Shown: positions 9,187-18,912 of the stretch, piece by piece
How the letters are laid out: every line of letters begins with the position of its first letter
Position numbering within the stretch: position 1 is the first letter of the stretch
The notes under the pieces: generated by a model
Told to the model about the DNA's origin: nothing
The model's input: only the letters and a program-made list of their open reading frames with translations
Database searches by the model: none
Source of the DNA: Planctomycetia bacterium
Lineage (GTDB): Bacteria > Planctomycetota > Planctomycetia > Pirellulales > UBA1268
NCBI GenBank assembly: GCA_021414115.1
Contig: JAIOPD010000031.1
Span: 1-64,000 of the forward strand
Reading direction: 5' to 3'
DNA: 64,000 nucleotides
Translations under genes and position numbers: made by a program

Positions 9187-11970
9187 ATGGCCAAGAAGAC
9201 GTCCAAGCGAGCAACGACGCGCCGCGGCTCCACCCCCAAGGGATCGGACAGCCCCCGGGGCTCCGCCGTGCCGAAGGGGGACTACCAGCTGGTGATCGTC
9301 GAGAGCCCGGCCAAGGCCAAGACCATCGAGAAGTACCTGGGCCCTGGGTTCGTGGTCAAGGCCTCGATCGGCCACATCCGCGACCTCCCGAGCAAGGCCC
9401 CCAAGGGCTCGAGGCAGCCCGTGCCGGGCGTCGACATCGATCACGATTTCGCCCCCACCTACGAGATCGACGGCGACAAGACGAAGACGGTCACCGAACT
9501 CCGCCGCCTGGCGAAAGCCGCGAGCGACATCTGGTTCGCGACCGACTTGGATCGCGAGGGGGAGGCGATCGCCTGGCACCTCACGCAGGTGCTCGGCGTC
9601 GACCCGACGTACGCCAAGCGGGTGACGTTCGATGCGATCACGAAGTCGGAGGTCCAGCGGGCCTTCCAGTCGCCCCGGGCGATCAACATGCCCCGGGTCG
9701 AGGCCCAGCAGGCCCGACGCATCGTCGACCGCATCGTCGGCTACCAGGTGTCGCCGATTCTCTGGAAGAAGGTGGCGGGCGGCCTGAGCGCGGGCCGCGT
9801 TCAGAGCGTGGCCACCCGGATCGTGGTCGATCGGGAGCAGGAGATCCGGGCCTTTACGCCGGCGGAATCCTGGGAGATCTCGGCCTGCATGGCGTTCGAC
9901 GTCGGCGGCGCCGCCGCACTCCACAAGGAGTGGACGAGCTTCATGGCCCGCCGTGACGAGCGGGGAAGGCCGCCGCTCGTTCGCGACCGCATGGCATGGC
10001 TCGCGGACCATCGTTCGCTCGCCTGCGACCTCGTCGAGGTCGGCGGCAAATCGTTCAAGATCGAGGCGGAAAACACCTCCACGGTCGACCTGTCAGGGAG
10101 CGTGCAGGCCGCGGCCGAGGCGGCGGGCCTGCTCGATGTCGCGATCGCCCGCGAGACCGACGATTCGGGCAAGGGCCGGGGCAGAAACGTGATCCGCCTC
10201 ACGGGCCGCCCCGACCCAAAGGCCCGCTACACCGTCGAGTCGATCGACGTGACGCGGACGCGGTCGAAGCCCTATCCGCCGTTCATCACCAGCACGCTCC
10301 AGCAGGCCGCGAGCAGCCGGCTCGGCATGTCGACCGACCGCACGATGCGGATCGCCCAGCAGCTCTACGAGGGCATCGACCTGCCCGACGAGGGCCGCGT
10401 GGGCCTGATCACCTACATGCGAACCGACTCGACCAATCTCTCCCGCGAAGCCGTCGAGATGGCCCGCGGCTACCTGAAAAAGCGGCTCGGCGACGCCTAC
10501 GTTCCGGAGAAGCCGCGGTCGTACACGAGTTCCAACGAGAGCGCCCAGGAGGCCCACGAGGCGATTCGGCCCACCGACGCCTCCCGTGATCCCGACAGCA
10601 TCGCCTCGGCGCTCAGCGACGAGCAGCTCAAGGTCTACCGGCTGATCTGGCAGTGCTTCGTGGCCTGCCAGGCGGCCGACGCCGAGTGGGATTCGACGAG
10701 CGTCCGCATGCGGCGGAGCGACCGCGACACGGGCGCCGTCTTCAAGACCAACGGCCGCGTGCTGCGATTCGACGGCTTCTATGCGATCAGCGGCACGCCC
10801 AAGGACGACGGCGAGCAGGTGCTCCCCGACTTCGACAAGGGCACGCAACTTGCCCCGTTCGACATCGAGCCCCGGCAGAAGTTCCAGGCGGCTCCGCCAC
10901 GATACACCGAGGCCACGCTCGTCAAAAAAATGGAAGAGGAGGGCATCGGCCGTCCTTCGACCTACGCCAGCATCATCAACGTCATCGAGAACCGGGGCTA
11001 CGTCGTCCAACAGGACCGGCGGTTCCACGCCACCGCCATCGGCGAAGCCGTGACCGGCTTCCTCAAGCGGGGGTTTCACGACCAGTTCATCGAGATCGGT
11101 TACACGCGGGAGATCGAGCGGGAACTCGACCAGGTGGCGCAGGGCACCAAGAAGTGGACCGACATGCTCCACGAGTTTCACGATGAGCTCTCGCCCAAGC
11201 TCGAGACCGCTCTCGAAGAGCCGCACGAGAAGGCCAAGTCGGAGCCGTCACCGTACGCCTGCCCCGAGTGCGGCCGCCGGCTCGAGTATCGCCTCGGCGG
11301 CAAGGGGGAGTTTCTCTCCTGCAGCGGCTACAACGAGAAGATCATCGAGGAGCCGCCGGTGCCGGCGAAGACCGCCAAGGGCAAAAAGCCTAAGCGGGTC
11401 GCCAAGCCGAAGGAGCGTCCGGCCTGCACCTATGCGATGCCCGTCGACCGCCAGCGGCGGCCCCTGCTTCCCGAGCAGATCGACCTCCTCTCGCCGGCAG
11501 GCGTGCCGATGGTGAAGCGAACGGGCCGGTTCGGCGACTTCCTCGTCGAGGACAAGCCGCGGCCCGTCAAGCCGAAGGGCAAGAAGGCGAAGGAGGCCGC
11601 GGCCGCTGAGCCGCCGCCGTTCATCCTCAACCTCGACCGCAAGGGCAACCTCAAGTTTCCGTCGCCGCCGCCGCTGGTCACCGACATCGCCTGCCCCAAG
11701 TGCGGCGACCTGATGAACCTCCGCGACGGCAAGCGGGGCCCATGGCTCGGCTGTCGTGCCTTTCCCAAGTGCCGCGGCCGTGAGGCCTTCACGAAACTCC
11801 CCGAAGACCGTCAGACCGCCTTCCAAAAAGACCTCGAGCAGCACCTCAGGGGTCAAACCAAGCTTGCCCTCACCCGGCGTGACGGTGTGACACCCGTTCC
11901 GGAAGGAACGCCCCTCGCCCAACTCACGCTCCCCGGCGGCGTCGCGGAACTGCAGAAGTTCGAGGGCTGA
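9187..11970 (+). CDS. topA: DNA topoisomerase I
   Basis: Type IA topoisomerase that relaxes negative supercoils. Order: a basic Lys/Arg/Ser-rich N-terminal tail of about 30 residues, the Toprim domain (LVIVESPAKAKTIEKYLG, then FATDLDREGEAIAWHL), the gate domain, and the active-site Tyr410 in ITYMRTDSTNLS. The C-terminus carries Cys4-type zinc fingers (CPECGRRL, and CPKCGDLMNLRDGKRGPWLG with CRAFPKC) separated by Lys-rich segments. The product is 927 residues, a normal length for the family. It is a single gene with no obvious operon partner. Confidence 0.97.
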   Translation: MAKKTSKRATTRRGSTPKGSDSPRGSAVPKGDYQLVIVESPAKAKTIEKYLGPGFVVKASIGHIRDLPSKAPKGSRQPVPGVDIDHDFAPTYEIDGDKTKTVTELRRLAKAASDIWFATDLDREGEAIAWHLTQVLGVDPTYAKRVTFDAITKSEVQRAFQSPRAINMPRVEAQQARRIVDRIVGYQVSPILWKKVAGGLSAGRVQSVATRIVVDREQEIRAFTPAESWEISACMAFDVGGAAALHKEWTSFMARRDERGRPPLVRDRMAWLADHRSLACDLVEVGGKSFKIEAENTSTVDLSGSVQAAAEAAGLLDVAIARETDDSGKGRGRNVIRLTGRPDPKARYTVESIDVTRTRSKPYPPFITSTLQQAASSRLGMSTDRTMRIAQQLYEGIDLPDEGRVGLITYMRTDSTNLSREAVEMARGYLKKRLGDAYVPEKPRSYTSSNESAQEAHEAIRPTDASRDPDSIASALSDEQLKVYRLIWQCFVACQAADAEWDSTSVRMRRSDRDTGAVFKTNGRVLRFDGFYAISGTPKDDGEQVLPDFDKGTQLAPFDIEPRQKFQAAPPRYTEATLVKKMEEEGIGRPSTYASIINVIENRGYVVQQDRRFHATAIGEAVTGFLKRGFHDQFIEIGYTREIERELDQVAQGTKKWTDMLHEFHDELSPKLETALEEPHEKAKSEPSPYACPECGRRLEYRLGGKGEFLSCSGYNEKIIEEPPVPAKTAKGKKPKRVAKPKERPACTYAMPVDRQRRPLLPEQIDLLSPAGVPMVKRTGRFGDFLVEDKPRPVKPKGKKAKEAAAAEPPPFILNLDRKGNLKFPSPPPLVTDIACPKCGDLMNLRDGKRGPWLGCRAFPKCRGREAFTKLPEDRQTAFQKDLEQHLRGQTKLALTRRDGVTPVPEGTPLAQLTLPGGVAELQKFEG

Positions 11971-11977
11971 TCGCCTC

Positions 11978-12087
11978 CCACTTGAGCCTCGCGCGAGCGC
12001 GGGGAATACGGGTTGCCGTATCGTTCGGTTCTGCGCTGCCAACGAGGTCGCCGCCCGTCTACCCGTCGCTCGCGCTCCGGGCTTCCC
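11978..12087. repeat. REP pair with conserved linker
   Basis: Plus-oriented unit 11978-12010 and minus-oriented unit 12060-12087 joined by about 50 bp. The linker and the second unit reappear as the reverse complement at about 16093-16170, so the whole composite, not only the palindrome, has been copied (BIME-like). Confidence 0.65.
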
Positions 12088-12116
12088 CGGCAACGAACAC
12101 ACTCGACAACCCGCGA

Positions 12117-12250
12117 GGGGCTGCCCGTGCCCCGAGAGCCGGCGTATGCCGCCAAGCGCAGCCAGGATGGCGAAGCGCAGGCGGCATCCGAGTGAGCTGC
12201 GGGCAGGATGCCCGCAGCGAACGTCCGGCCCTCGGGGCACGGGCAGCCCC
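12117..12250 (+). repeat. 132-bp inverted-repeat element, copy C
   Basis: The left arm 12117-12142 and right arm 12225-12250 are complementary with a single mismatch. Same orientation and interior as copies A and B. Confidence 0.7.
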
Positions 12251-12318
12251 GACCCACCACTCGAGCCCCCGTCAGGCGACCCAACAAACCCGGAATGCGC
12301 TCTACGCCGGAATGCGGT

Positions 12319-12738
12319 CTACAGCCAAGGCATGTCGGTCGTGAACGTGCTCGGCGTCTCGTCGAGCGCCACCGCATAGGCCGTGGCATGGGATCGGCAA
12401 TGGGAGATGCTGACGAGGATGCACCGGATGCCCATCTTGTCCGCCATCTCCTCCGTGCCTCCCTTGAGGACGGCCTGCGGCCTTCCGCCGGCGCCGTTGG
12501 TCACCTCGATGTCGCGCCAACTGATGCCCCGCCTCCACCCGGTGCCGAGCGCCTTGAGCACCGCCTCCTTCGCTGCCCAGCGGCCGGCGAAGTGTTGCGT
12601 CGCCATCTTGCGGGAACGGCAGTATTCGATCTCGAGCGGCGTATAGACGCGGCCGACGAAGAGCTCGCCGTGCCGCTCGATCATCTGCGCGATGCGGAGC
12701 ACCTCGGTGATGTCGGTACCGATCCCCAGGACGTTCAT
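12319..12738 (-). CDS. acpS: Holo-[acyl-carrier-protein] synthase
   Basis: Transfers 4'-phosphopantetheine from CoA to acyl carrier protein. Both family motifs are present: [10 protein letters not shown] at the N-terminus with the metal-binding Asp, and [18 protein letters not shown] with the metal-binding Glu. The length of 139 residues is normal. The ATG (12736-12738) overlaps the trpS stop as ATGA, making it the last gene of pyrD-trpS-acpS. Confidence 0.95.
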   Translation of the reverse strand: MNVLGIGTDITEVLRIAQMIERHGELFVGRVYTPLEIEYCRSRKMATQHFAGRWAAKEAVLKALGTGWRRGISWRDIEVTNGAGGRPQAVLKGGTEEMADKMGIRCILVSISHCRSHATAYAVALDETPSTFTTDMPWL

Positions 12739-13811
12739 GCCGGCTTTCCTTTCACCGCGTTCGCCGAACGTGCCACGACCTCGCCGCGTGACAGCCCGCA
12801 GGCCCGCTTCGCCCGGGCCAGCACGTCGCCCGCCCGGGCCCGGGCCTTCGCCGCACCGGCGGCAAGGATCGCCTCGATCCGGCCCGGGTCCGACTCGAGC
12901 GTCGCCCGCCGGTCCCGGGCGGCGGCAAAGTAGGCCGTCGACGCCTCGACCAGCGCCTTCTTCACCTCGCCGTAGCCAAAGCCACCGCGGCGGTAGAGAT
13001 CGGCCATCCGCCCGCAATCGGCTTCCGAGGCCATGAGCGAGTAGAGTTCGAAGAGGTGATCACCGAGGGGATCCTTGGGCGATTCCATGGGCCGCGAATC
13101 GGTCGTGATCCGCATGATCTTCTTCTTCTGTGCGACCGGGTCCTCGAAGACCTCGATCGTGTTCTCGTAGCTCTTGCTCATCTTCTGGCCATCGGTGCCG
13201 GGCACCTTCGCGCCTCCCTCGACGAGCCGGGGCTTCGGAAGCGTGAAGACCTCGCCGTAGAGGTGGTTGAACGTACCGGCGAGGTCGCGACACACCTCGA
13301 TGTGCTGCACCTGGTCTTCACCAACGGGCACGACCGTGGCGTCATAGGCGAGGATGTCGGCGGCCATCAGCACCGGATAGGTGAACAGGCCCGCGTCGGC
13401 CGGGAGGCCGCGGGTCTTCTTGTCCTTGTAGGCATGGCACCGCTCGAGCAGGCCCATGGGCGTGACCGTCATGAGGAGCCAGGAAAGTTCTGTCACCTCG
13501 GGCACGTCCGACTGGACGAAGAGCACGGCCCGCTCGGGATCGAGGCCCAGCGCGACGAGATCGACAGCCGCCGCGTGAACCAGAGACCGCAGGCGGTCCG
13601 GGTCGCGAACCGTCGTCAAGGCATGCAGGTCGGCGATGAAGTAGTAGGCCTCGTCGGCTGCCTGATCGCGTCCCTTCTGGCCTGCGGCCGCGGCGGGTTG
13701 CAGATCGATGTACTGCCGGATCGCTCCGAAATAGTTGCCCCAGTGAAAGCGGCCGGTGGGTTGGATGCCCGACAGCGCACGGGTCGGCAGAAACTTGGCA
13801 TCAGGTGGCAT
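12735..13811 (-). CDS. trpS: Tryptophanyl-tRNA synthetase
   Basis: Class Ic aminoacyl-tRNA synthetase. It has [13 protein letters not shown] (HIGH-type motif), [16 protein letters not shown], the active-site loop [10 protein letters not shown] (KMSKS) and ADILAYDA, for 358 residues. ATG 13811 lies inside the 3' end of pyrD (11-bp overlap) and the stop overlaps acpS, so the three genes are co-transcribed. Confidence 0.96.
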   Translation of the reverse strand: MPPDAKFLPTRALSGIQPTGRFHWGNYFGAIRQYIDLQPAAAAGQKGRDQAADEAYYFIADLHALTTVRDPDRLRSLVHAAAVDLVALGLDPERAVLFVQSDVPEVTELSWLLMTVTPMGLLERCHAYKDKKTRGLPADAGLFTYPVLMAADILAYDATVVPVGEDQVQHIEVCRDLAGTFNHLYGEVFTLPKPRLVEGGAKVPGTDGQKMSKSYENTIEVFEDPVAQKKKIMRITTDSRPMESPKDPLGDHLFELYSLMASEADCGRMADLYRRGGFGYGEVKKALVEASTAYFAAARDRRATLESDPGRIEAILAAGAAKARARAGDVLARAKRACGLSRGEVVARSANAVKGKPA

Positions 13812-14793
13812 GGCCGGAGCTCGCAGGGGAGGGCTGACAGGCGGCAGGAGCGGCGGGCAGTTGGAGCGTGCCGATGATCTCGCGGAGGCTCGCGGCACCG
13901 AGCTCGGCGACGACCGAAGGGAGTTCGTCGAGCAGCCTCGCCGACACGATCGGCTCGGCGAAGCTGGCCGTGCCGATCTGAACGGCCGAAGCGCCCGTGA
14001 CGAAAAACTCCATGCAGTCGTCGATCGTCATGATGCCGCCGACGCCGATGATCGGGATGTCCACGGCCCGCCGGATCTGGTGGACACACCGCAGCGCGAT
14101 CGGCTTGATCGCCGGACCGCTCAAGCCTCCGATGACGTTGCCGAGCAGCGGACGGCGGCGACGCCAATCCACCGCCATGCCCTGACAGGTGTTGATCACG
14201 GTCACCGCATCGGCCCCGCCATCGTGGGCGGCCCGGGCCACGGCCACGATGTCGGTCACGTTGGGCGTGAGCTTGGCGAGCACCGGCAGCGTTGTGGCCC
14301 CGCGGACGGCCGCCACCACCCGCCGGCACATGACGGGGTCGCTGCCCATGTCGACGCCGTGGCTCACGTTGGGACAGGAGATGTTGAGCTCGAGCGCGGC
14401 GATCCCGGGCACGGCCTCGAGCCGGCGGGCAAGCGACTCGAAGTCGTCGAGCGTCGCACCGGCGATGCTCACGATCACCGGGGCGCCGCAGTCGAGCAGC
14501 CAGGGCAGTTGTTTGGCGAGAAAAGAATCGACGCCGTCGTTGTCGAGGCCGATCGAGTTGAGCAGTCCCGACGACGTCTCCACGGTCCGCCACGGCGCGT
14601 TGCCCTTGCGGGGCTGCGGCGTGATCGTCTTGGGTACGATGCCGCCGAGTCGCTTGAGGTCGACCATTCCGGCCATTTCACGGCCGTAGCCGAACGTGCC
14701 CGAGGCCACGAGGATCGGGTTGGGCAGCCTGAGCCTGCCGAGCGTCACGGACAGATCGGGCGGCGACGACGGAAGCCCGACAGGGTGCGACAT
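13801..14793 (-). CDS. pyrD: Dihydroorotate dehydrogenase, class 1
   Basis: Oxidises dihydroorotate to orotate in pyrimidine synthesis with FMN. The motif [16 protein letters not shown] contains the catalytic Cys of class 1 enzymes, rather than the Ser of class 2. Other signals are [23 protein letters not shown] and the phosphate-binding [10 protein letters not shown] class 1B enzyme normally partners with PyrK, which is not in the window. ATG 14793 gives 330 residues. First gene of pyrD-trpS-acpS. Confidence 0.93.
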   Translation of the reverse strand: MSHPVGLPSSPPDLSVTLGRLRLPNPILVASGTFGYGREMAGMVDLKRLGGIVPKTITPQPRKGNAPWRTVETSSGLLNSIGLDNDGVDSFLAKQLPWLLDCGAPVIVSIAGATLDDFESLARRLEAVPGIAALELNISCPNVSHGVDMGSDPVMCRRVVAAVRGATTLPVLAKLTPNVTDIVAVARAAHDGGADAVTVINTCQGMAVDWRRRRPLLGNVIGGLSGPAIKPIALRCVHQIRRAVDIPIIGVGGIMTIDDCMEFFVTGASAVQIGTASFAEPIVSARLLDELPSVVAELGAASLREIIGTLQLPAAPAACQPSPASSGHAT

Positions 14794-15131
14794 GAAGCTG
14801 AGAGCATGTATGAGACGGTCGGCGGAACGCGATGGAGTGTAGTGGGTTTTCCCAGAGCCCCAAGCCTCGCTGCCCCCCTCCTCGGAGCCGCGGCAGCGAC
14901 GAAAAGCCCGCCGGATGCTCCCGTTTTTGGACCGGTCCGATTGTGTCAAGTTTGGCGATTATGCCGCCGATAATGAGAGTGAGCAGGGACTTCTGTACCG
15001 GCGAGCCTCGGTGGCCGCTGGTTGACATTAGTGCTTGTCAGCCATAGGCTTCGGACGAGTTTTCCTCCCCGTTTCCGGTCCCCTTCAGCCCCGTGCTGAG
15101 CGGCCGGCTTCGCGGTCGGAGCGTCTGAGCC
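14794..15131. other. Divergent intergenic region between pyrD and the HU-like gene
   Basis: No gene. It contains a near-palindrome ATTAT-N7-ATAAT at 14958-14974 and, close to the HU-like gene, a consensus -35 hexamer TTGACA at 15022-15027. Another TTGACA lies on the minus strand near 14943-14948 and could serve pyrD, although no good -10 follows it. Confidence 0.45.
15022..15050 (+). promoter_or_regulatory. Putative promoter of the HU-like gene
   Basis: TTGACA at 15022-15027, 17 bp spacer, then TAGGCT at 15045-15050 (half of the -10 consensus). About 80 bp upstream of the GTG start. The -35 match is perfect; the -10 is weak. Confidence 0.4.
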
Positions 15132-15506
15132 GTGACCAAGAAAGACATCGTCCGGACGATCGCCGAACAGATCGATCTCCCCCAGCTTCGCACGAAAGAA
15201 CTGGTTCAGCGGACGTTCGACGCGCTGATCGAAGCGCTCGTCCGAGAGGGGCGGATCGAACTGCGGAACTTCGGGGTCTTCCAGATCAAGCGTCGCGAGG
15301 CGCGGGTGGCACGCAACCCGCGGACTGGGGAACGGGTGACCGTCCAGGCCAAGAGCGTGGTGACGTTCAAACCAGGCAAGGAGATGGAGGCACGGGTCAG
15401 GGATCTCGATCGGCAACAGGCTGCCGCAGCGCCCCAGGCCCAGCAACCTTCCCCCACACCGAATACGACCGAGACGAGCCAGCCCGACCAGCCAAGCCAA
15501 GGATAA
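15132..15506 (+). CDS. HU/IHF family DNA-binding protein
   Basis: A histone-like DNA-bending protein. The core matches HU: MTKKDIVRTIAEQIDLPQLRT, ALVREGRIELRNFGVFQIKRRE and the arm ARNPRTGERVTVQAKSVVTF, then FKPGKEM. After about residue 90 it has a Gln/Pro/Ala/Thr-rich tail of about 30 residues that HU proteins usually lack. The start is GTG 15132, since no ATG fits. It probably binds DNA as a dimer. The tail may mediate protein contacts. Confidence 0.93.
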   Translation: MTKKDIVRTIAEQIDLPQLRTKELVQRTFDALIEALVREGRIELRNFGVFQIKRREARVARNPRTGERVTVQAKSVVTFKPGKEMEARVRDLDRQQAAAAPQAQQPSPTPNTTETSQPDQPSQG

Positions 15507-15688
15507 GGCGAAGACTGGGCAGACCTGGCAACCAAGGGGCCCACCGGCCCCGCACAACGGCGAGAGTCAGTATCGCACCACTGGAATCGATCGAGTATTT
15601 CCGCCTCCTGAAAGGGAGACACCCTCGAGCGGTCCGACATGCGATCGGAATCAGGGATGATTCAAACGAGGGTCAGGAGGACCATGCG
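15507..15688 (+). other. Short gap with a GC-rich hairpin
   Basis: GGGGCC and GGCCCC flank a 4-base loop shortly after the HU-like stop. There is no T-run after it, so it is at best a weak terminator. CAGGAGG at 15674-15680 is the ribosome-binding site of the next gene. Confidence 0.3.
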
Positions 15689-15907
15689 ATGAGGAAGGCT
15701 TGCTGGCTGATGTGTGCTGCGGCGCTTCTGGCGACCAGCACAGGCTGCCTCATCCCGATGTATTCCGGCGATCCGGTCCGCCGCGCCCAGCAGTTGATCT
15801 ACACGTCGGAAGATCTGCGGGCAATCACCGATGAGTGGGAGCGGATCTGGTTTCTCGACCAGCCGTCTCACATGACGCCCTGGCGGACGCACGGCGGGAT
15901 CCTGTAA
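15689..15907 (+). CDS. Short conserved lipoprotein
   Basis: A 72-residue protein with a signal peptide ending in a lipobox (LLATSTGC, Cys21), so it should be lipidated and membrane-attached. The mature part (VRRAQQLIYTSEDLRAITDEW, then RIWFLDQPSHMTPWRTHGGI) matches my recollection of a short protein common in planctomycetes; its function is unknown. ATG 15689 has a strong CAGGAGG 8 bp upstream. An out-of-frame ATG at 15684 is ignored. Confidence 0.8.
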   Translation: MRKACWLMCAAALLATSTGCLIPMYSGDPVRRAQQLIYTSEDLRAITDEWERIWFLDQPSHMTPWRTHGGIL

Positions 15908-16282
15908 GGCGCTCCGGCTTCCTGCGCACCCGAGGCATCGCCCCTCCGTCAGGAAGCCCCAAGCGCGAGCGCGGGGTATACGCCCGCCACGCCGGCCGGC
16001 TTCCCGCCATCAACACGCCCGCCATCCGTTTACCCGTCGCTCGCGCTCCGGGCTTTCCGGGCACCCGAGGCATCGCCCCTCCGTCAGGAGGCCCGGAGCG
16101 CGAGCGACGGGTAGACGGGCGGCGACCTCGATGGCAGCGCGGAACCGAACGAGACGGCAACCCGTATACCCCGCGCTCGCGCTTGGGGCTTCCCGACCGG
16201 AGGCAACGCAGAGGGGCATGACGTCACCGTCTCGAGGCAGTCCGTATTCCCCGCTCTCGCGCGAGGCTCAAGTGGGGACCGC
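15908..16282. repeat. Array of five REP-like units in alternating orientation
   Basis: Units at 15947-15984 (+), 16031-16059 (-), 16081-16116 (+), 16163-16197 (-) and 16243-16277 (-). The composite 16093-16170 is the inverse of 12007-12080. No gene lies here. This is the densest REP cluster in the window and lies between two convergent genes. Confidence 0.7.
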
Positions 16283-16708
16283 TCAGATCCTGATCTTCGA
16301 GGCCTGCTCCACGATTCGTTCGAGGGGCACGAGATTGCCCTTGTTGCAGCCCGGGCAGGCCTCGGCGGCCTCGGCCCACGCCGCGGGGCTCGAGAGATTC
16401 GAGTCCCAAAAAGGCCATGTGCGGCACTGCCGCGGCCGGTCCTCGTAGGCGGTGCACTTCCTCGTCGTCTCGTCGAGGAGCACGCAGTCGCCCCCGGACC
16501 GTTCCTTGAGCGACCGCCGCACGCCGACCCGCTTCACGTAGGCAGCCTCGAAGTCTACGGTCGTCATCCCCTTCCGCGCGGCCATCGCGTCGATCTCTGC
16601 CTGGTTGACCCACACGTAGCCTTCGGCGCCGGAGCAGCAGTCGCCGCACTGCGTGCACTCGAACCGCAGCCCGCCGGCATACCAGACGTCTTTGGGAATC
16701 CCTGCCAT
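16283..16708 (-). CDS. YkgJ family cysteine cluster protein
   Basis: A 141-residue protein with the characteristic Cys cluster FECTQCGDCCSGAEGYVW and a second set (CTAYEDRPRQCRTWPFW, ACPGCNKGN). The family is thought to bind a metal or Fe-S cluster, but the reaction is unknown. ATG 16708 has GGAGG 5 bp upstream; the GTG at 16714 is less well placed. It starts 51 bp after the aminotransferase-fold gene on the same strand and may be the last gene of the Moco run. Confidence 0.85.
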   Translation of the reverse strand: MAGIPKDVWYAGGLRFECTQCGDCCSGAEGYVWVNQAEIDAMAARKGMTTVDFEAAYVKRVGVRRSLKERSGGDCVLLDETTRKCTAYEDRPRQCRTWPFWDSNLSSPAAWAEAAEACPGCNKGNLVPLERIVEQASKIRI

Positions 16709-16759
16709 CGTCACCTCCCTGACTCGCCCGAATCCTCGACACCTGAACCTTCGCTCCTG

Positions 16760-17911
16760 TCACCCGACGATCGAGCCGACCGCCGCCACGAGCGCATCGA
16801 CGTCATCCGCCACGTTGAAGGGCCCGAAGGCCGCCCGCACCGTGCCGCCGTCCCGGGTGCCGAGACATTCGTGGACCAGCGCCGCACAGTGGTGGCCTGA
16901 CCGTGTCTGCGCCCCCGCAATCTGCTCGACGAGCACGGCGACTTCGGCGGGAGCATAGTCCTCGACCGTGAAACTCACAATCGGCGCACCCGCTTCCGCC
17001 GCGATCGCCCGCACGCCACGCACGTCGCGCAGGCCCGCCGCACAGGCCGCCGCCAGCCCACGGCAGCCATGGCCGACCGCGGCCACCGACCGCTCCTCGA
17101 GCCAGGCGGCGGCGGCGGCGAGGGCGGCCAGCGCCGGCACATCGGGCGTGCCGGCCTCCATTCGTTCGACAAATCGCTCGGGCATGTCGAGCGAATCACT
17201 CGCGGAGCCCGTGCCTCCCTGGATGAAAGCGTCGGGCTCGATCCCCTCCCGGGCCCAGAGGATCGCGGCGCCGCCGGTGCCGAGCAGCCACTTGTGAGCC
17301 GGCGCCGCGACCACGTCGGCCCCGAAGCCGGCCGTATCGCAGGGCAGCTGGCCGAGTGATTGGGCCGCGTCAAGCAGAAATACACCGCCGCGCTCCCGCA
17401 CCACGCCACCGATCGCCGCCACCTCCTGCACCGCACCGGAGACGTTCGACGCATGGCTCATGACGACCAGCCGCGTCGCGGGCCGCCACGCCGCGGCAAT
17501 CCCGGCAGGATCGACGCGACCGAGGCCGTCGCAGGGCACGATCGAAAGGGTGATCACGCCGCGACGTTCGAGCGCGTGCAGCGGCCGTAGCGTGGCGTTG
17601 TGATCGGCGGCCGTCGCGATCACGTGATCGCCGGGCTTCACGAGCCCGTGGATCGCCATGTTGAGGGCCAGCGTGCAGCCCGCCGGCAAGGCCACGCGCT
17701 GCGGATCGACGCCGCCCAGCAGCCGTGCTGCTGCGGCGCGGGCCCGCTCGCGGATCGTATCGGCCTCGACCGCATCCCGGTAGGCAGCGCGGCCCGCCGT
17801 GGCCCCCACGCGGACCGCGGCATCGCTCCACGCGGCATGCACGGATTCCGGCTTCGGCCACGACGTGGCCGCATTGTCGAGATAGCGACGGCTCGGCGAT
17901 CCGTCCGACAC
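16760..17911 (-). CDS. Cysteine-desulfurase-like class V aminotransferase-fold enzyme
   Basis: A PLP enzyme of 383 residues close to the SufS/NifS type: YLDNAATSWPKP at the N-terminus, the PLP Lys207 in APAHKWLLGTGG and Cys342 in TRSGHHCAALV, the place of the persulfide-forming Cys. It should strip sulfur from cysteine. It starts (GTG 17911) 2 bp after the moaA stop, so the sulfur may feed MoaD thiocarboxylation. That assignment rests on context. Confidence 0.85.
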   Translation of the reverse strand: MSDGSPSRRYLDNAATSWPKPESVHAAWSDAAVRVGATAGRAAYRDAVEADTIRERARAAAARLLGGVDPQRVALPAGCTLALNMAIHGLVKPGDHVIATAADHNATLRPLHALERRGVITLSIVPCDGLGRVDPAGIAAAWRPATRLVVMSHASNVSGAVQEVAAIGGVVRERGGVFLLDAAQSLGQLPCDTAGFGADVVAAPAHKWLLGTGGAAILWAREGIEPDAFIQGGTGSASDSLDMPERFVERMEAGTPDVPALAALAAAAAWLEERSVAAVGHGCRGLAAACAAGLRDVRGVRAIAAEAGAPIVSFTVEDYAPAEVAVLVEQIAGAQTRSGHHCAALVHECLGTRDGGTVRAAFGPFNVADDVDALVAAVGSIVG

Positions 17912-17913
17912 GC

Positions 17914-18912
17914 TCAGCCTCCGATCTGGTACATCGCGCGGGCAGGACGCTCGAACGCGGGCGTATCGATGCCATGCGCGGCCCGCTTCGCCACCACGCA
18001 CGACCGCAGCAGCGACGCGATTTCGGCATCGTCGCCCGAGCGGCGGAGCACACTGCGGACGTCCCACTCGACCGTGGAGAAGAGGCAGTTGCGAAACTGA
18101 CCGTCGGCCGTCAGCCGCAGGCGGTCGCAGCGGTCACAGAAGGGCCGGCTCACGGGGTCGATGAAACCCACCCGGCCGACGCCGTCACCCCAGCGATAAT
18201 CGACCGCCGGCTGGCCGGCGTCGGCCGACGCCGCCGCCACGAGCGGGCCGACCTGCGCCTCCAGGATCGCCCGCACGTCGGTCCCCGACAACACCTGCGA
18301 CTTCTCCCAGGCCTCCTCCGCATCGAGCGGCATGAACTCGATGAACCGGAGGTGAAATCCCTCGGCGCGGCAGAATCGCGCCAGCGGCACGATCTCGTCT
18401 TCGGTAAGTCCCTTGATCGAGACGGCGTTGATGCGAATGTCGTCGAAGCCCTCGTGCCTGGCCGCCGCGAGCCCCGCCAGCACCCGATCGACCCCGGACC
18501 GCCTGGCGATTCGTTCGAAAACGTCCTCGCGCAGACTATCGAGGCTCACGTTGAGCCGGGACAGCCCCGCCCGCCGGAGCGATCCGGCCTGGTCGGCGAG
18601 CAGGAGGCCATTCGTCGTCAGCGCCACCTCCGTGATCCCCGGCACCGCCACCAGCTGCCGCACCAGCTGAGCGAGGTCGCGCCGCAAGAGCGGTTCGCCG
18701 CCGGTGAGCCGAATCGTGCGAATGCCCAGCCCCGCCGCCACGCAAGCCACCCGAGTGATTTCCTCGTAGCTGAGCAGTTCCTCCCGGGGTTTGAAGGTCA
18801 CCTCCAGCGGCATGCAGTAGGTGCACCGCAGATTGCAGCGGTCGGTGACGCTGATCCGCAGGTCGGTGTGGATCCGTCCAAACCCATCGACGAGCGTGTC
18901 GGAACGACTCAT
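17914..18912 (-). CDS. moaA: GTP 3',8-cyclase, molybdenum cofactor synthesis
   Basis: A radical-SAM enzyme that starts pterin synthesis from GTP. The SAM cluster CNLRCTYC (Cys26, 30, 33) is intact, as is the second cluster (FCDRCDRLRLT with a downstream NCL). The protein ends in GG, the C-terminal motif required for MoaA function. It has 332 residues. The ATG overlaps the moaE stop as ATGA. Confidence 0.96.
   Translation of the reverse strand: MSRSDTLVDGFGRIHTDLRISVTDRCNLRCTYCMPLEVTFKPREELLSYEEITRVACVAAGLGIRTIRLTGGEPLLRRDLAQLVRQLVAVPGITEVALTTNGLLLADQAGSLRRAGLSRLNVSLDSLREDVFERIARRSGVDRVLAGLAAARHEGFDDIRINAVSIKGLTEDEIVPLARFCRAEGFHLRFIEFMPLDAEEAWEKSQVLSGTDVRAILEAQVGPLVAAASADAGQPAVDYRWGDGVGRVGFIDPVSRPFCDRCDRLRLTADGQFRNCLFSTVEWDVRSVLRRSGDDAEIASLLRSCVVAKRAAHGIDTPAFERPARAMYQIGG

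Larger units (their letters stand above)
11971..12318. other. Intergenic repeats between topA and acpS
   Basis: Filled by two REP-like units in opposite orientation (11978-12010 and 12060-12087), whose linker is conserved elsewhere, and copy C of the 132-bp inverted-repeat element (12117-12250). The last 60 bp carry a short direct repeat (CCGGAATGCG). No gene is seen. Confidence 0.65.
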
